64,000 nt of DNA. Origin: Cytophagales bacterium. Its GTDB lineage: Bacteria; Bacteroidota; Bacteroidia; Cytophagales; Cyclobacteriaceae. Positions within the stretch are counted from its first letter, which is position 1. Each line of letters starts with the position of its first letter. Of this stretch, positions 37,067 through 46,785 are shown piece after piece. The stretch spans positions 1 to 64,000 of the forward strand of contig JAKSDO010000036.1 of the NCBI GenBank assembly GCA_022360055.1. Direction: 5' to 3'. The notes below the pieces were generated by a model. It was given only the letters and a program-made list of their open reading frames with translations. It was not told where the DNA came from and searched no databases. Made by a program: the position numbers and the translations under genes.

Positions 37067-37624
37067 CTATCTTCTTTTTGAGGCATCCGGGATCTTTTTA
37101 AAGACTTTTTTAACGGTATAATTTATTATGCGATCGGCATCATCCCCTGAACCGGCATCTATTTTAGCTACGCCCTCGAGAACGAGTCTGTTTTGAACTC
37201 GATCTACCAGATCAATGGTTACGGTCCCTTTGGTGTAATACTCACTGAATTTACCCTGGGGCGAAACTGATATGCCAATCCCGGTCCCGTAAGGTGTTGC
37301 CGCTCCGTAGTATCCGACACTGCTTGTATTTGTGTTGATATTTTCCGTTCGGCTGATCAGCGAATAAAGATTCACAAGTAAATCCGGATCATTTACCGAG
37401 CGCTTAATACCTTTATACCCAAGCTCCAGTTCTATAGCCATGGCCAATCTTCTCCGGTTTACTTCTTTCATCTTCAAATGTTCTTCCTTGATTTCATAGA
37501 AATCAAATGTTTTATACGATTTGAAGTCAACATCCTTTTCGTTGGTGGTATACACCTTCAGGGAACTGCTGCAACTAAATAACATGATGGATATAACCGG
37601 TAGGAGCGAAGTCAGATTTTTCAT
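37067..37624 (-). CDS. DUF4136 lipoprotein
   Basis: A 185-residue lipoprotein with lipobox MLFSCSSS (Cys18). The DUF4136 domain follows: VDFKSYKTFDFYE, then GTVTIDLVDRVQNRLVLEGVAKI and a C-terminal VKKVFKKIP. The family is common in Bacteroidota and Proteobacteria, anchored to a membrane, with no known reaction. Its stop abuts the stop of the convergent gene at 37066. Confidence 0.88.
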   Translation of the reverse strand: MKNLTSLLPVISIMLFSCSSSLKVYTTNEKDVDFKSYKTFDFYEIKEEHLKMKEVNRRRLAMAIELELGYKGIKRSVNDPDLLVNLYSLISRTENINTNTSSVGYYGAATPYGTGIGISVSPQGKFSEYYTKGTVTIDLVDRVQNRLVLEGVAKIDAGSGDDADRIINYTVKKVFKKIPDASKRR

Positions 37625-37780
37625 GGTTTCGTTTTTGTTCGCGGCAAAGTAAATAAATTATTTTTAATGTAAACAGACAATTATCTTGAATTCGGATCAC
37701 CGATGTCGCACCGGATTCCAATTTTATTTTTATATTGAAGCGCGTATATCTTGCACTGCGATTAACTATAATAGATTGGT

Positions 37781-38221
37781 ATGGAAGAGCTGATACGATT
37801 ATTTACAAGGGATTTAAAAAAGCTATCCGGAGAAATTGAGATTTTTGAAAATCCGGAAAATCTATGGGCAATCCCGGACGGAATAAGCAATTCTGCCGGA
37901 AATCTTTGTCTGCATCTCATTGGAAACCTGAACCATTTTATCGGCGCCGTGATAGGTAACACAGGTTATATACGGGACCGGGATGCGGAATTTGGCACCA
38001 AAGATATTGAAAAGGACAAGCTCATTGAGATGGTGTTTGAGACGCGTGCAGTGGTGGCGAATTCCCTGAAAGAATTTGAGCCGGACCGTTTAAAGACGAC
38101 CTATCCGATTCAGGTGTTTGGCGAAGATATGACATATGAATTTTTTCTGATGCATTTGGTTTCGCATCTGAGCTATCATTTAGGTCAGATAAATTACCTG
38201 AGAAGGATACTTGAAAGCTAA
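37781..38221 (+). CDS. DinB-like (DUF1572-type) putative metal-binding protein
   Basis: A 146-residue four-helix protein of the DinB/YfiT-like superfamily. Candidate metal-binding His residues are in LHLIGNLNHFIG, and LVSHLSYHLGQINYLRR at the C terminus, the typical pattern. Enzymes of this fold include thiol transferases, but the function here is unknown. The next gene starts 3 bases after the stop, so they are likely co-transcribed. Confidence 0.85.
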   Translation: MEELIRLFTRDLKKLSGEIEIFENPENLWAIPDGISNSAGNLCLHLIGNLNHFIGAVIGNTGYIRDRDAEFGTKDIEKDKLIEMVFETRAVVANSLKEFEPDRLKTTYPIQVFGEDMTYEFFLMHLVSHLSYHLGQINYLRRILES

Positions 38222-38224
38222 GCC

Positions 38225-39250
38225 ATGAAAAAAATATGCTATTTCATGATTGCTTTGGCGACGTGGACCTGTGCGGCTAAAAAAGAAAAGCAGCAAAATG
38301 CCGGCACCGGGAGTATGAAGGAATTTCGGCCCAGCCTTGAAATATTGGATGCATCGCTGGAAGAAATAATTGATCCCGGTTCAAAAATAGAAATCATCGC
38401 CGAAGGATTTGAATGGTCAGAGGGTCCCCTGTGGATTGAGGGACTGGGATTGCTGTTTTCCGACATACCCCGGAATATCATCTTTTTGTGGACGGAAGAA
38501 AAAGGTGCCCGACCCTATTTATCGCCCTCAGGGTATACGGGACAGGTACGAAGAGGGGGAGAAATGGGATCCAACGGACTCCTGCTGGATCCGGAGGGAG
38601 ATTTGATTCTTTGCCAGCACGGAGATCGAAGGATTGCAAAAATGAATGCTTCATTGAGTGATCCGAAAGCGGATTACCGGACAATCATTGACCGGTATGA
38701 TGAAAAAAAACTAAATAGCCCGAATGACGGGACATTTAACAGGACCGGAGACCTGTATTTCACCGATCCTCCGTATGGCCTTGAGGAAAACATGAGCGAT
38801 CCCCTTAAGGAACTTCCGTTCCAGGGCGTCTATAAATACGCTGCAGACGGAGAAATCACCCTGCTAACCGACGAAATGTCGAGACCCAACGGCATTGCAT
38901 TTTCACCGGATGAAAAGACGCTTTACGTTGCGAATTCCGATCCGGAAAAAGCAATTTGGATGGAGTTTAAGCTCAATGACCATGGCTTGATTGAATCCGG
39001 ATCGATATTTTTTAATGCCACTTCATTAGTTGGCAAAGAAGCCGGATTGCCGGACGGACTGAAAGTCGACCGGAAAGGCAACATCTTTGCCACAGGTCCG
39101 GGTGGTGTTTGGATCTTTGACCCGACCGGCAAAGTGCTTGGTAAAATCAAGACCGGGCAGGCCACTTCAAATTGTGCTTTTGGAAACAGCGGAAATGTAC
39201 TTTACATAACTGCGGACATGTACGTGATGAGAATTTCTCTCAAAAGCTGA
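38225..39250 (+). CDS. SMP-30/gluconolactonase-family lipoprotein
   Basis: A 341-residue lipoprotein (lipobox TWTCAA, Cys near 16). The six-bladed SMP-30 propeller shows FEWSEGPLW, LNSPNDGTF, DLYFTDPPYG, RPNGIAFSPDEKTLYVAN and LPDGLKVD, where Glu, Asn and Asp are the usual metal ligands. Members hydrolyse sugar lactones such as gluconolactone. It is likely outside the cytoplasm and perhaps involved in periplasmic sugar oxidation, but the substrate is not evident. Confidence 0.92.
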   Translation: MKKICYFMIALATWTCAAKKEKQQNAGTGSMKEFRPSLEILDASLEEIIDPGSKIEIIAEGFEWSEGPLWIEGLGLLFSDIPRNIIFLWTEEKGARPYLSPSGYTGQVRRGGEMGSNGLLLDPEGDLILCQHGDRRIAKMNASLSDPKADYRTIIDRYDEKKLNSPNDGTFNRTGDLYFTDPPYGLEENMSDPLKELPFQGVYKYAADGEITLLTDEMSRPNGIAFSPDEKTLYVANSDPEKAIWMEFKLNDHGLIESGSIFFNATSLVGKEAGLPDGLKVDRKGNIFATGPGGVWIFDPTGKVLGKIKTGQATSNCAFGNSGNVLYITADMYVMRISLKS

Positions 39251-39307
39251 AAAATTGTGATTCGCCCGGCGCCGTATGGATACTTTCGCTGATAAATTAT
39301 ATTTTTT

Positions 39308-40120
39308 GTGATATTGAAAGCAATTTCAGGATCCGGAATTTGGATGTCGTTTTTAGTACTTCTACTTCTTATTGTGTCGTTTGCATTGGGGATCTGCTTT
39401 TTGCAAAACAAAATTATATTTTTCCCCGAAGTATTACCTTCCGAATTCCAATTTGAGTTTCATGAGGATTTCGAAGAGATTTTTTATGAAACCAAAGATG
39501 GGATTTCCATAAATGCGCTGCATTTCAAGGCAAAATCCTCAAAAGGTATTGTTTTCTATTCGCATGGAAATGCGGGGAGTCTGAGAACATGGGGCTCAAT
39601 AGCCGGGGATTTTCTAAGCAATGATTATGATCTTTTGATCTACGATTACAGGAGTTACGGCAAAAGCGAAGGGAAATTGTCCGAAGAAAAACTGTATGAA
39701 GACGCTGAAACCATATATGGCGAATTGGCGAAAAAGTATAACGAAGAAAACATCGTAATTTATGGCAGATCAATCGGGACCGGTATTGCATCAAAAGTGG
39801 CCGTAGGAAAAAATCCCGGACATCTGGTGCTCGAGAGCCCTTATTATAATTTTCCCGATTTGGCCAAAAGGTATTTCCCTTTGATCCCATCCCGACTCAT
39901 AAAATATAAATTGAGGAATGATGTTCATATTCAGCAAGTTACATGTCCGGTTACACTATTTCATGGTACATCGGATGAGGTGATCTACTATGGATCGTCC
40001 TTAAAACTGGAAAAGCATTTGGGCCATAGAGGACAACTCGTAACAATCCCGGGAGGACATCACAACGATCTGCCGGAATCTGATGTGTATCGTCGGGCGC
40101 TCAGTGAGATATTGCGGTAA
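39308..40120 (+). CDS. Membrane-anchored alpha/beta hydrolase (ABHD13-like)
   Basis: A 270-residue hydrolase. The frame opens with GTG at 39308; ATG at 39344 is the better-looking alternative, giving a protein that begins directly with its membrane anchor (MSFLVLLLLIVSFALG). The catalytic triad is recognisable: nucleophile Ser in YGRSIGTG, Asp in GTSDEVI and His in GGHHNDLP; the oxyanion motif is SHGNAGS. Probably a serine esterase or peptidase of unknown substrate. Confidence 0.88.
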   Translation: MILKAISGSGIWMSFLVLLLLIVSFALGICFLQNKIIFFPEVLPSEFQFEFHEDFEEIFYETKDGISINALHFKAKSSKGIVFYSHGNAGSLRTWGSIAGDFLSNDYDLLIYDYRSYGKSEGKLSEEKLYEDAETIYGELAKKYNEENIVIYGRSIGTGIASKVAVGKNPGHLVLESPYYNFPDLAKRYFPLIPSRLIKYKLRNDVHIQQVTCPVTLFHGTSDEVIYYGSSLKLEKHLGHRGQLVTIPGGHHNDLPESDVYRRALSEILR

Positions 40121-40195
40121 GCATTAAATTTTTCTTTTCAAAGCGGTCATCTTGCATGATAATTGGTTATATATAGAAAAGTAATATATCTTTTT

Positions 40196-41125
40196 ATGAA
40201 AGCATTGGTAATATCGGGAGGTGGAAATAAAGGAGCATTCGCAGGCGGAATTGCTGAATTCCTTATCAAGGAATTGAAAAAGGACTATCAAGTATTCTTA
40301 GGTACTTCTACCGGGAGTTTGTTAATTCCGCTGCTTTCTGTCGGGAGAGTAGACAGAATCAAAAAAGTCTTTACCTCAGTTACTCAGGAAGATATTTTCA
40401 GTACGAATCCATTCCGGACTGTTACGGATAAAAATGGAAAGCCAAAAACTAAAATCCATCATCTCAATGTCATAAAGATGTTCGTGAAAAATAAAAAGAC
40501 ATTTGGCGAAAGCGAAAACCTGAGAAAGCTCATCCGGCGAAGTTTTACCTTGTCGGATTTTAACGAATTAAAAAGCTCAAATCGAAGTGTGGTTGTAACT
40601 GTAGCTAATTTTAGCAGGAATCATGTGGAATACAAGCACTCGAATAAATGTCATTATCTTGATTTCTGCGACTGGGTTTGGGCCTCCGCGAATTTGGTGC
40701 CGTTTATGTCTTTATTGCACAAGGATGGTTGCGATTATGCCGACGGAGGATTTGGGATATTTATTCCCATTCAGAAAGCCATCGAAATGGGAGCCACTGA
40801 AATAGATGCCATTATCCTCAGAACACAAAAGGTCTCTTCGAAAATAATAACTTCTGACAATCCGATGGAGTTATTTTTAAATTCGTTTTCATTTATGATA
40901 AATCAGATCGCCATTGATAACATAAAACGATCGATGTGGAAGGGGAAAGAGAATAAGGTAAAAATAAATTATTACTACATACCTGATGAGCTGACAAACA
41001 ATGTATTGCTGTTTGAACCTTCCAAGATGTCGGTCTGGTGGGAGGAAGGATTTGAGTACGCAGCAAATACGGATCCCGTTGTTCTTGATTCCAGAAAGAA
41101 AAGCTTACTGAATTTTTTCAATTAA
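40196..41125 (+). CDS. Patatin-like phospholipase
   Basis: About 309 residues from ATG 40196 (MKALVISGGG); a TTG-initiated extension to 40163 is less likely. The patatin motifs are present: oxyanion loop SGGGNKGAFAGG, nucleophile Ser in GTSTGS and the catalytic Asp in YADGGFG. Such enzymes hydrolyse acyl lipids. No signal peptide, so cytoplasmic or secreted by another route. Single gene, converging with a possible small membrane protein. Confidence 0.9.
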   Translation: MKALVISGGGNKGAFAGGIAEFLIKELKKDYQVFLGTSTGSLLIPLLSVGRVDRIKKVFTSVTQEDIFSTNPFRTVTDKNGKPKTKIHHLNVIKMFVKNKKTFGESENLRKLIRRSFTLSDFNELKSSNRSVVVTVANFSRNHVEYKHSNKCHYLDFCDWVWASANLVPFMSLLHKDGCDYADGGFGIFIPIQKAIEMGATEIDAIILRTQKVSSKIITSDNPMELFLNSFSFMINQIAIDNIKRSMWKGKENKVKINYYYIPDELTNNVLLFEPSKMSVWWEEGFEYAANTDPVVLDSRKKSLLNFFN

Positions 41126-41395
41126 AAGAAAATCCGAATCACGCTCTTTTTTCGGAATAAAATTGTTTGCTTCTTGGGATGGGGCAACCTGATTTTTTGA
41201 AACATCGCTCTTTTCGGTCGGCGTATGTATATATCCCAGTAAAAAGGCGAGTAAAACAATTAATATTCTTATGGAATATAGAATCTTCCGGCTGTCTGTA
41301 ATTACCTCCAACTTGCTTAACCACAGCGTAATTGGTTTTTGGGGCATAACATATTTTTGATAAAAATGAACCGGTAACTTTGATCTTTGTGCCAT
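41105..41395 (-). CDS. Possible small single-pass membrane protein
   Basis: About 96 residues from ATG 41395 (MAQRSKL). A basic N terminus is followed by one membrane segment (about 45-62, ILYSIRILIVLLAFLLG) and a hydrophilic tail. It overlaps the patatin 3' end by 21 bases. No family is recognised. The remainder of the gap up to the MATE gene (41396-41542) is AT-rich and empty. Confidence 0.4.
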   Translation of the reverse strand: MAQRSKLPVHFYQKYVMPQKPITLWLSKLEVITDSRKILYSIRILIVLLAFLLGYIHTPTEKSDVSKNQVAPSQEANNFIPKKERDSDFLLIEKIQ

Positions 41396-41542
41396 ACTAT
41401 GTAAAATCCTCTTATTGTGTGTCTGGTGTTGGATACAAAAATACAAAGACAGGTAACCCCTTATAGTTAAAAAAAATATAAAATAAGTACAATTTTGGTT
41501 TATCGAATTAATCTGCGAATAAATGAAGCGAAAAATTCGCTG

Positions 41543-42913
41543 TCATGCATTCGACTTGACCAATTCGGCCGGCTCGAAGCTCAAATTGGTTTTAATTTCT
41601 TTTTGGAGGAAAAACCAGGTGACGAGCGCAGATAAGAAATCGGCGATGGGGAAGGAATACCAGATCCCGTTCAAACCATAGAATTTTGGCATGAATAAAA
41701 CGAGTGGAATAAGGAAAAACCCCTGTTTGGTCATGGTCAACAATAAGGCGGGTAAGGCCTTGCCTATTGCCTGAAAATACCCTGAACCCACCATCTGAAC
41801 GGCAATGAGCGGGGACATCATAAATACATAAATTAACGCAAAGGAGCTGTCCCTTATCAGAGCACTGTCGGATGTGAAGGCAGTAACAACATTTTCGGAA
41901 AAGGAAATAATAATGATCAGGATCAATGTAGCCAGAATAATTGCATATTTGATGGATACATTGATGCTCGATTTTACGCGTTTCGTGTTCTTGGCTCCGT
42001 AATTATATCCGGCGATAGGCAGGAACCCCTGTACAATTCCAATGATCGGAAACAGCGCAAACATCATGACGCGGTTGACGATGCCATAGATTGAAATACC
42101 CATTTCTCCGGCATAGTTAAAGAGGGTATGGTTCAGGACCACGATCAACAAACTTATGGTGCCCTGGCGCGCAAGCGTAATGCTTCCTACGGCGAAAATT
42201 TCCCGAATGAGCGAAAAATCAAGTCTAAAATATCTGAAAATAAAGCTGATTTCACTATCGCCTTTTAAGAAGAAATACAACGCATATCCGGCACTCAAGA
42301 TGTAGGATATCGTGGTGGCCCAAGCAGCTCCTGCGAGCCCCATGTCCAATAAGATAATAAATATGGGGTCGAGTATTATGTTTATTATTGCCGGTATCAC
42401 CATCACAAGCATGGCTATTTTGGACCGACCCTGTGCCCGGATTACATTATTCGACATCATGGCCCATGCCAGAAAAGGAACACCTACTAAAATGACTCTG
42501 AAATATTCTTTTGCATAGGGCAGAATGTCGCCTTTCCCACCGAATATTGCGAGGACATTATCGTCCAGTACAAAACCCAGGATTACAAGAATTACGGCAA
42601 AATGAAGGGTTGTATTTACCATGTTCCCGAAGGTTTTCAAGGCTCTTTTCCTATCCATGCCGCCTAGCGCCCTGGATATAATAGAGGCGCCTCCAACCCC
42701 GATTGCCATGCCGATAGAGGAAATCAGGAATGTAATTGGCATTACCACGGTAATTGCTCCGATTCCCAAAGGTCCGACCCAACGTCCGACGAATATGGTA
42801 TCTACGATCGAATAAATAGACATGATAAGAAATCCGATGGAGGCCGGAACCGACTGTTTGATCAAAAGTTTGCTGATGTTTTCCGTACCTAATTCCCGGG
42901 ATGTATGAGCCAT
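41543..42913 (-). CDS. MATE family efflux transporter
   Basis: A 456-residue membrane protein with twelve expected membrane segments. Typical MATE signatures: TENISKLLIKQSVPA at the start, PLGIGAITVVMP, GGASIISRALG, and GYNYGAKNTKRV. It exports cationic compounds or drugs using a Na+ or H+ gradient; the substrate is unknown. Divergent from the sugar porter across a 306-base region that carries nested palindromes. Confidence 0.92.
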   Translation of the reverse strand: MAHTSRELGTENISKLLIKQSVPASIGFLIMSIYSIVDTIFVGRWVGPLGIGAITVVMPITFLISSIGMAIGVGGASIISRALGGMDRKRALKTFGNMVNTTLHFAVILVILGFVLDDNVLAIFGGKGDILPYAKEYFRVILVGVPFLAWAMMSNNVIRAQGRSKIAMLVMVIPAIINIILDPIFIILLDMGLAGAAWATTISYILSAGYALYFFLKGDSEISFIFRYFRLDFSLIREIFAVGSITLARQGTISLLIVVLNHTLFNYAGEMGISIYGIVNRVMMFALFPIIGIVQGFLPIAGYNYGAKNTKRVKSSINVSIKYAIILATLILIIIISFSENVVTAFTSDSALIRDSSFALIYVFMMSPLIAVQMVGSGYFQAIGKALPALLLTMTKQGFFLIPLVLFMPKFYGLNGIWYSFPIADFLSALVTWFFLQKEIKTNLSFEPAELVKSNA

Positions 42914-43219
42914 ATCTGATAATTAGCTTCAATGGAATGAACGAGCAACTTACTAAATTCGGTTATATTTTTTTAGATGTTTTTAGTTTTTACATCATGA
43001 GTTTTACGAATGGAATATATTCCATATGGAAGGTTTTACCTCGCTGTGCGGGCAGGCGCCGTGCGGGTATGGACAGTCATATAATGCCATTCCGGCCCGT
43101 TCAAGAATACCATAGCGCAATGAGAAAAAAATGTTTGCCCTTATTTATTATTTTAATTCTCTATTAGTGATTTCTGATGAGAGTGGCTATCTTCACCACG
43201 ACTTTTTATACCAGGTACT
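42914..43219. other. Divergent intergenic region with nested palindromes
   Basis: Between the MATE and sugar porter genes. TGGAATATATTCCA (43011-43024) is a perfect 14-bp palindrome, overlapped by the perfect 10-bp palindrome TCCATATGGA (43021-43030). Such symmetry is typical of repressor operators and could serve either gene. No gene was seen here. Confidence 0.5.
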
Positions 43220-44827
43220 ATGACTCATATGAATTCCAAGGCAACAAGTCCATCTTTTGTGATGGGGTTGACACTTGTTGCGACATTGGGTGGATTACTT
43301 TTTGGATATGATACTGCGGTAATTTCGGGTGCGGTCGGTTCAATTCAGGTTTTTTTTATCGATTCCCTTAATCTTGAAAACGGAGAGACAAAATCCGTAA
43401 TCCTCGAATACAGGATAACGGTTTATGTGGCAATTTATGTTGTTCTGCTGGCCGTCGGAGGCATTCTTGTTAAGCTGATCGGCAGGGGAAAGGGGATATT
43501 GGCAACAATTATCTTTGCGACATTTGCTACATTCATTATCTCAAACAATTTTAAAGGCGCGCCGGTCCTCGATGAGGAAACCACCAATTCTTTGATTGGA
43601 TTTACGGTGTCCAGCGCGCTTATCGGATGTATTATCGGCGGTTCACTGGGAGGATTTATCTCAAAAGAGTTGGGGCGTAAGAAGGGTTTGATTTTGGCTG
43701 CCATTCTTTTTTCGCTCTCTGCGATCGGCAGCTCCATCCCGGAGTTAATGAACATATTTGGTGTTGAAAATATCATATCATTTATCATATACAGGATCCT
43801 TGGAGGGATAGGGGTTGGTATGGCTTCCATGCTATCCCCGATGTATATTGCGGAAATTGCCCCGCCTGGAATTAGAGGGCAACTGGTTTCCTGGAACCAG
43901 TTTGCCATCATTTTCGGGATGCTGGTCATATATTTTGTCAACTATTTCATTGCCCGGCAAGGGGATGAGACCTGGCTGAACAATACGGGATGGAGATGGA
44001 TGTTTGCTTCGGAAACAATTCCTGCCGGCATATTTTTATTTCTTTTGTTTTTTGTGCCCGAAACACCGAGATATCTGGTGATGAAAAGCCGGGACACAGC
44101 AGCGCTGGGAATATTGAACAGATTAAACGGACCGGCTGAGTCACAAAATATCCTCGAAGAAATCAAGCAATCGCTGAAAATTACGGACGCACCCTGGCTT
44201 TCCTACGGTTGGCTTTTAATAATAATCGGAATATTCTTATCTGTTTTTCAACAATTTGTAGGAATAAATGTCGTGCTGTACTATGCCCCTGAAATATTTA
44301 AAAATATGGGAAGCGGTACGGAAGCGTCGTTGTTGCAAACCATAATTGTCGGTGCAGTGAACCTTTCGTTTACGATTCTGGCGATATTCTCGGTTGACAA
44401 ATTTGGCAGAAAACCGTTGCAAATCATCGGAGCAATTGGTATGGCGATTAGTATGATTGCGCTTGGATTAACTTTTTATCTCGATGCCGTCGGACTCGGA
44501 TCCCTCATATTCATGTTGGTGTACACCGCTTCATTTGCGATGTCGTGGGGCCCGGTGACCTGGGTATTGTTATCTGAAATATTTCCAAACAGGATCCGGG
44601 GGGCGCTTTCAATTGCAGTTGCCGCCCAATGGATTGCGAATTTTGTGGTATCATGGACATTCCCAATGATGAACAACAATACCTGGTTGAATCATCAATT
44701 CAATCACGGATTTGCCTACTGGATTTATGGGTTGATGGGAATTCTGGCAGCGCTATTTGTGTGGAAATTGGTCCCGGAAACAAAAGGGAAAACGCTCGAA
44801 GAAATGGAAGATATCTGGAATGCCTAA
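43220..44827 (+). CDS. Sugar porter family MFS transporter (XylE-like)
   Basis: A 535-residue twelve-segment transporter. Sugar porter motifs: GLLFGYDTAVISGAVG, GGFISKELGRKKG, GGIGVGMASMLSPMYIAEIAP, VPETPRYLV, QQFVGINVVLYYAPEIF and VPETKGKTLEEME. It imports a hexose or pentose with protons. It is somewhat longer than typical (about 450-490 residues) because of an extended region between segments 1 and 2 (LNLENGETKSVILEY). The cytidine deaminase gene follows after 9 bases. Confidence 0.93.
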   Translation: MTHMNSKATSPSFVMGLTLVATLGGLLFGYDTAVISGAVGSIQVFFIDSLNLENGETKSVILEYRITVYVAIYVVLLAVGGILVKLIGRGKGILATIIFATFATFIISNNFKGAPVLDEETTNSLIGFTVSSALIGCIIGGSLGGFISKELGRKKGLILAAILFSLSAIGSSIPELMNIFGVENIISFIIYRILGGIGVGMASMLSPMYIAEIAPPGIRGQLVSWNQFAIIFGMLVIYFVNYFIARQGDETWLNNTGWRWMFASETIPAGIFLFLLFFVPETPRYLVMKSRDTAALGILNRLNGPAESQNILEEIKQSLKITDAPWLSYGWLLIIIGIFLSVFQQFVGINVVLYYAPEIFKNMGSGTEASLLQTIIVGAVNLSFTILAIFSVDKFGRKPLQIIGAIGMAISMIALGLTFYLDAVGLGSLIFMLVYTASFAMSWGPVTWVLLSEIFPNRIRGALSIAVAAQWIANFVVSWTFPMMNNNTWLNHQFNHGFAYWIYGLMGILAALFVWKLVPETKGKTLEEMEDIWNA

Positions 44828-44836
44828 TTCATTTGT

Positions 44837-45238
44837 ATGGATCAGTACCTTGAACAATTCATTCGTGAGGCCAGGGAAGTAAGTAAAAAAGCCTATGTGC
44901 CGTACAGCAAATTTCAGGTCGGATGTGTTGTCGTATCCGAATCGGGGAAGAGATACTCCGGATGCAACGTCGAAAATCTATCTTTTGGATTAACGGTATG
45001 CGCGGAAAGGGCAGCCGTATTCAAGGGGGTATCCGTCGAAGGATCGTCTTTCAAAATTGCCCGCGTAATAATTTTCACTCCGACACCCGGGCCCATTACT
45101 CCATGCGGTGCCTGCAGGCAGGTTTTGTATGAATTCGGAGAAGATTTCGACATCATTTGCACCTGTAATTCCGGTGAAGCAATAAAAATGAATATCCAGG
45201 AATTGCTCCCGAGCGCTCCGGATATTGAAATAAAATAG
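44837..45238 (+). CDS. cdd: Cytidine deaminase
   Basis: A 133-residue zinc deaminase of the tetrameric type that converts cytidine and deoxycytidine to uridines. The zinc and catalytic residues are intact: CAE (C55, E57) and PCGAC (C90, C93); the substrate motif is YSGCNVENLSFG. It starts 9 bases after the sugar porter stop, so co-transcription is likely although the pathways differ. Confidence 0.95.
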   Translation: MDQYLEQFIREAREVSKKAYVPYSKFQVGCVVVSESGKRYSGCNVENLSFGLTVCAERAAVFKGVSVEGSSFKIARVIIFTPTPGPITPCGACRQVLYEFGEDFDIICTCNSGEAIKMNIQELLPSAPDIEIK

Positions 45239-45267
45239 ACGCGCACAGGCATTTTATCGGTCGTCGT

Positions 45268-46227
45268 TTAGAACTTATCCTTTACAATGTCCATGATTTC
45301 CTGAATTTTCAAACTGTTTTGCAGAGGCATAATTTCAGATTCGAGCCTGCCTTCGGTCAGGCACTTGTTCACCTCATTGATCTCATACGCATATCCCACG
45401 GAGTTTCGCTGATCTGTAAATCGTTCCGTGACTCCGTGCTCCGAGTAGAGGAGGCACTTTCGCGCCATAAAGAATTCGGGGATCTTAATATAGCCATCTT
45501 CTCCAACGATCAGGGCTTCGTTTGGCATTGAATAATTGAACGAGGCGTTGAGACTGGCTAAAGATTCATCCGGATATTGAAAGATCATGGTTTCTTCGAT
45601 ATCAACGCCACGCTTGGAAAGTTTTGAGTTTACAGCGACATGCTGCGGCATTTGATTGAAGACCAGCCATGTCAGGGCTACCGGGTAAATTCCTATATCC
45701 AGAAGCGCTCCCCCGGCCAGATCCGGATTGAATAATCTGCTTTTGGGATCTTCACAAGCCCTGATGCCAAATTCAGCCCTTAAATAGCGTACTTTTCCAA
45801 TCCTCCCCTGAATCAGCCATTCTTTCATTTTCAAAATCGGAGGTAAAAAACAGGTCCACATAGCCTCCATCAGGAATACTTTGTTAGCTCTGGACAAGGC
45901 GATCAGTTCCCGGCACTGAGCAGGGTCTACTGTAATTGGCTTTTCGCAGAGAACCGCTTTCCCATTTTTGATGGCTGTACGGGAAATTTCAAAATGAAAA
46001 TTATGCGGAGTCGTGATATAAACCACGTCAACTTCAGGGGCCTCCAGCAGTTCTTCATAAGACCCGTAGGCTCTTTGAATACCATATGCTTCCTTAAAGA
46101 TACGGGCTTGGTCCACGGAGCGCGATGCGACGGCAAACAGATTGCCTCCGTGCGCGTATGCAAAATCCCTTGCAAATGAATTGGCGATGTTGCCGGTGCC
46201 AATAATACCCCAATTAACGCGCTCCAT
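45268..46227 (-). CDS. Gfo/Idh/MocA family oxidoreductase
   Basis: A 319-residue NAD(P)-dependent dehydrogenase. N-terminal Rossmann fold with GIIGTGNIANSFA, followed by VVYITTPHNFH and the family motif CEKPIT. The C-terminal domain has the GGALLDIGIYPV motif. Close relatives act on sugars or diols (trans-dihydrodiol dehydrogenase-like). Converges with cdd. Confidence 0.92.
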   Translation of the reverse strand: MERVNWGIIGTGNIANSFARDFAYAHGGNLFAVASRSVDQARIFKEAYGIQRAYGSYEELLEAPEVDVVYITTPHNFHFEISRTAIKNGKAVLCEKPITVDPAQCRELIALSRANKVFLMEAMWTCFLPPILKMKEWLIQGRIGKVRYLRAEFGIRACEDPKSRLFNPDLAGGALLDIGIYPVALTWLVFNQMPQHVAVNSKLSKRGVDIEETMIFQYPDESLASLNASFNYSMPNEALIVGEDGYIKIPEFFMARKCLLYSEHGVTERFTDQRNSVGYAYEINEVNKCLTEGRLESEIMPLQNSLKIQEIMDIVKDKF

Positions 46228-46414
46228 TGTTAAAAATTAGTGGATAAAAAAAGCCATTTATGATTCCAAACAGAGAAAATAACATCAACACATCATGCAT
46301 GCGAAACATGAAAAACATTCTGATTCCATGAGTGAAATGATTCATATAAATTGCTGCCGGGCTCACAATGTGGGATGTTTTTGCAAGTATATCCATCTTG
46401 TTGTCGACGGTCAT
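46214..46414 (-). CDS. Possible 66-residue His/Met-rich membrane peptide
   Basis: The frame encodes MDILAKTSH near the start and a hydrophobic C-terminal half (VLMLFSLFGIINGFFYP). It overlaps the oxidoreductase start by 14 bases. No family is recognised, and this may be a chance frame. The remaining part of the 303-base gap (46415-46530) is AT-rich upstream DNA for the gene at 46531. Confidence 0.22.
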   Translation of the reverse strand: MTVDNKMDILAKTSHIVSPAAIYMNHFTHGIRMFFMFRMHDVLMLFSLFGIINGFFYPLIFNNGAR

Positions 46415-46530
46415 GGGCTATAACATTCGGGTTATGTATAATTTCATAATAAGAGACGTAAAGATAGCTTTTATATGAATTATTACAATTTGCGTCTATT
46501 TTTGCAGCCGGATCTTTAAACCTTTTCCAA

Positions 46531-46785
46531 ATGAAAATTTCTGTTGAAATAAGCTACTATCCCTTGAAGGAAGACTATATAAAACCGATCGGAGCCTTTA
46601 TTGAGCGATTGCATACTTATGAAGCACTCGTGGTGAGGATCAGTGGGATAAGTACCCATATTTTCGGCGAGTACAAGGATGTAATGGGAGCAATTACGAA
46701 CGAAATTGAAACTTCATTTGAGGTTCCGCACTCTGTTTTTGTTTTGAAGATTATTAATGCGGATCTGCAGGAAATACCCGATTGA
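46531..46785 (+). CDS. Small YkoF/DUF77-like putative thiamine-binding protein
   Basis: An 84-residue ferredoxin-fold-like protein (KISVEISYYPLKEDYIKPIGAFIERL, later FEVPHSVFVLKII) resembling the YkoF / MTH1187 group, whose members bind thiamine-like molecules. Its TGA overlaps the ATG of the PnuC-family gene, so the two are translationally coupled. The pairing suggests a vitamin uptake role. Family assignment is by pattern memory and moderate. Confidence 0.55.
   Translation: MKISVEISYYPLKEDYIKPIGAFIERLHTYEALVVRISGISTHIFGEYKDVMGAITNEIETSFEVPHSVFVLKIINADLQEIPD

Noticed and set aside
46415..46530. TPP riboswitch upstream of the PnuC operon
   Set aside because: No CTGAGA-type core or paired helices were found.
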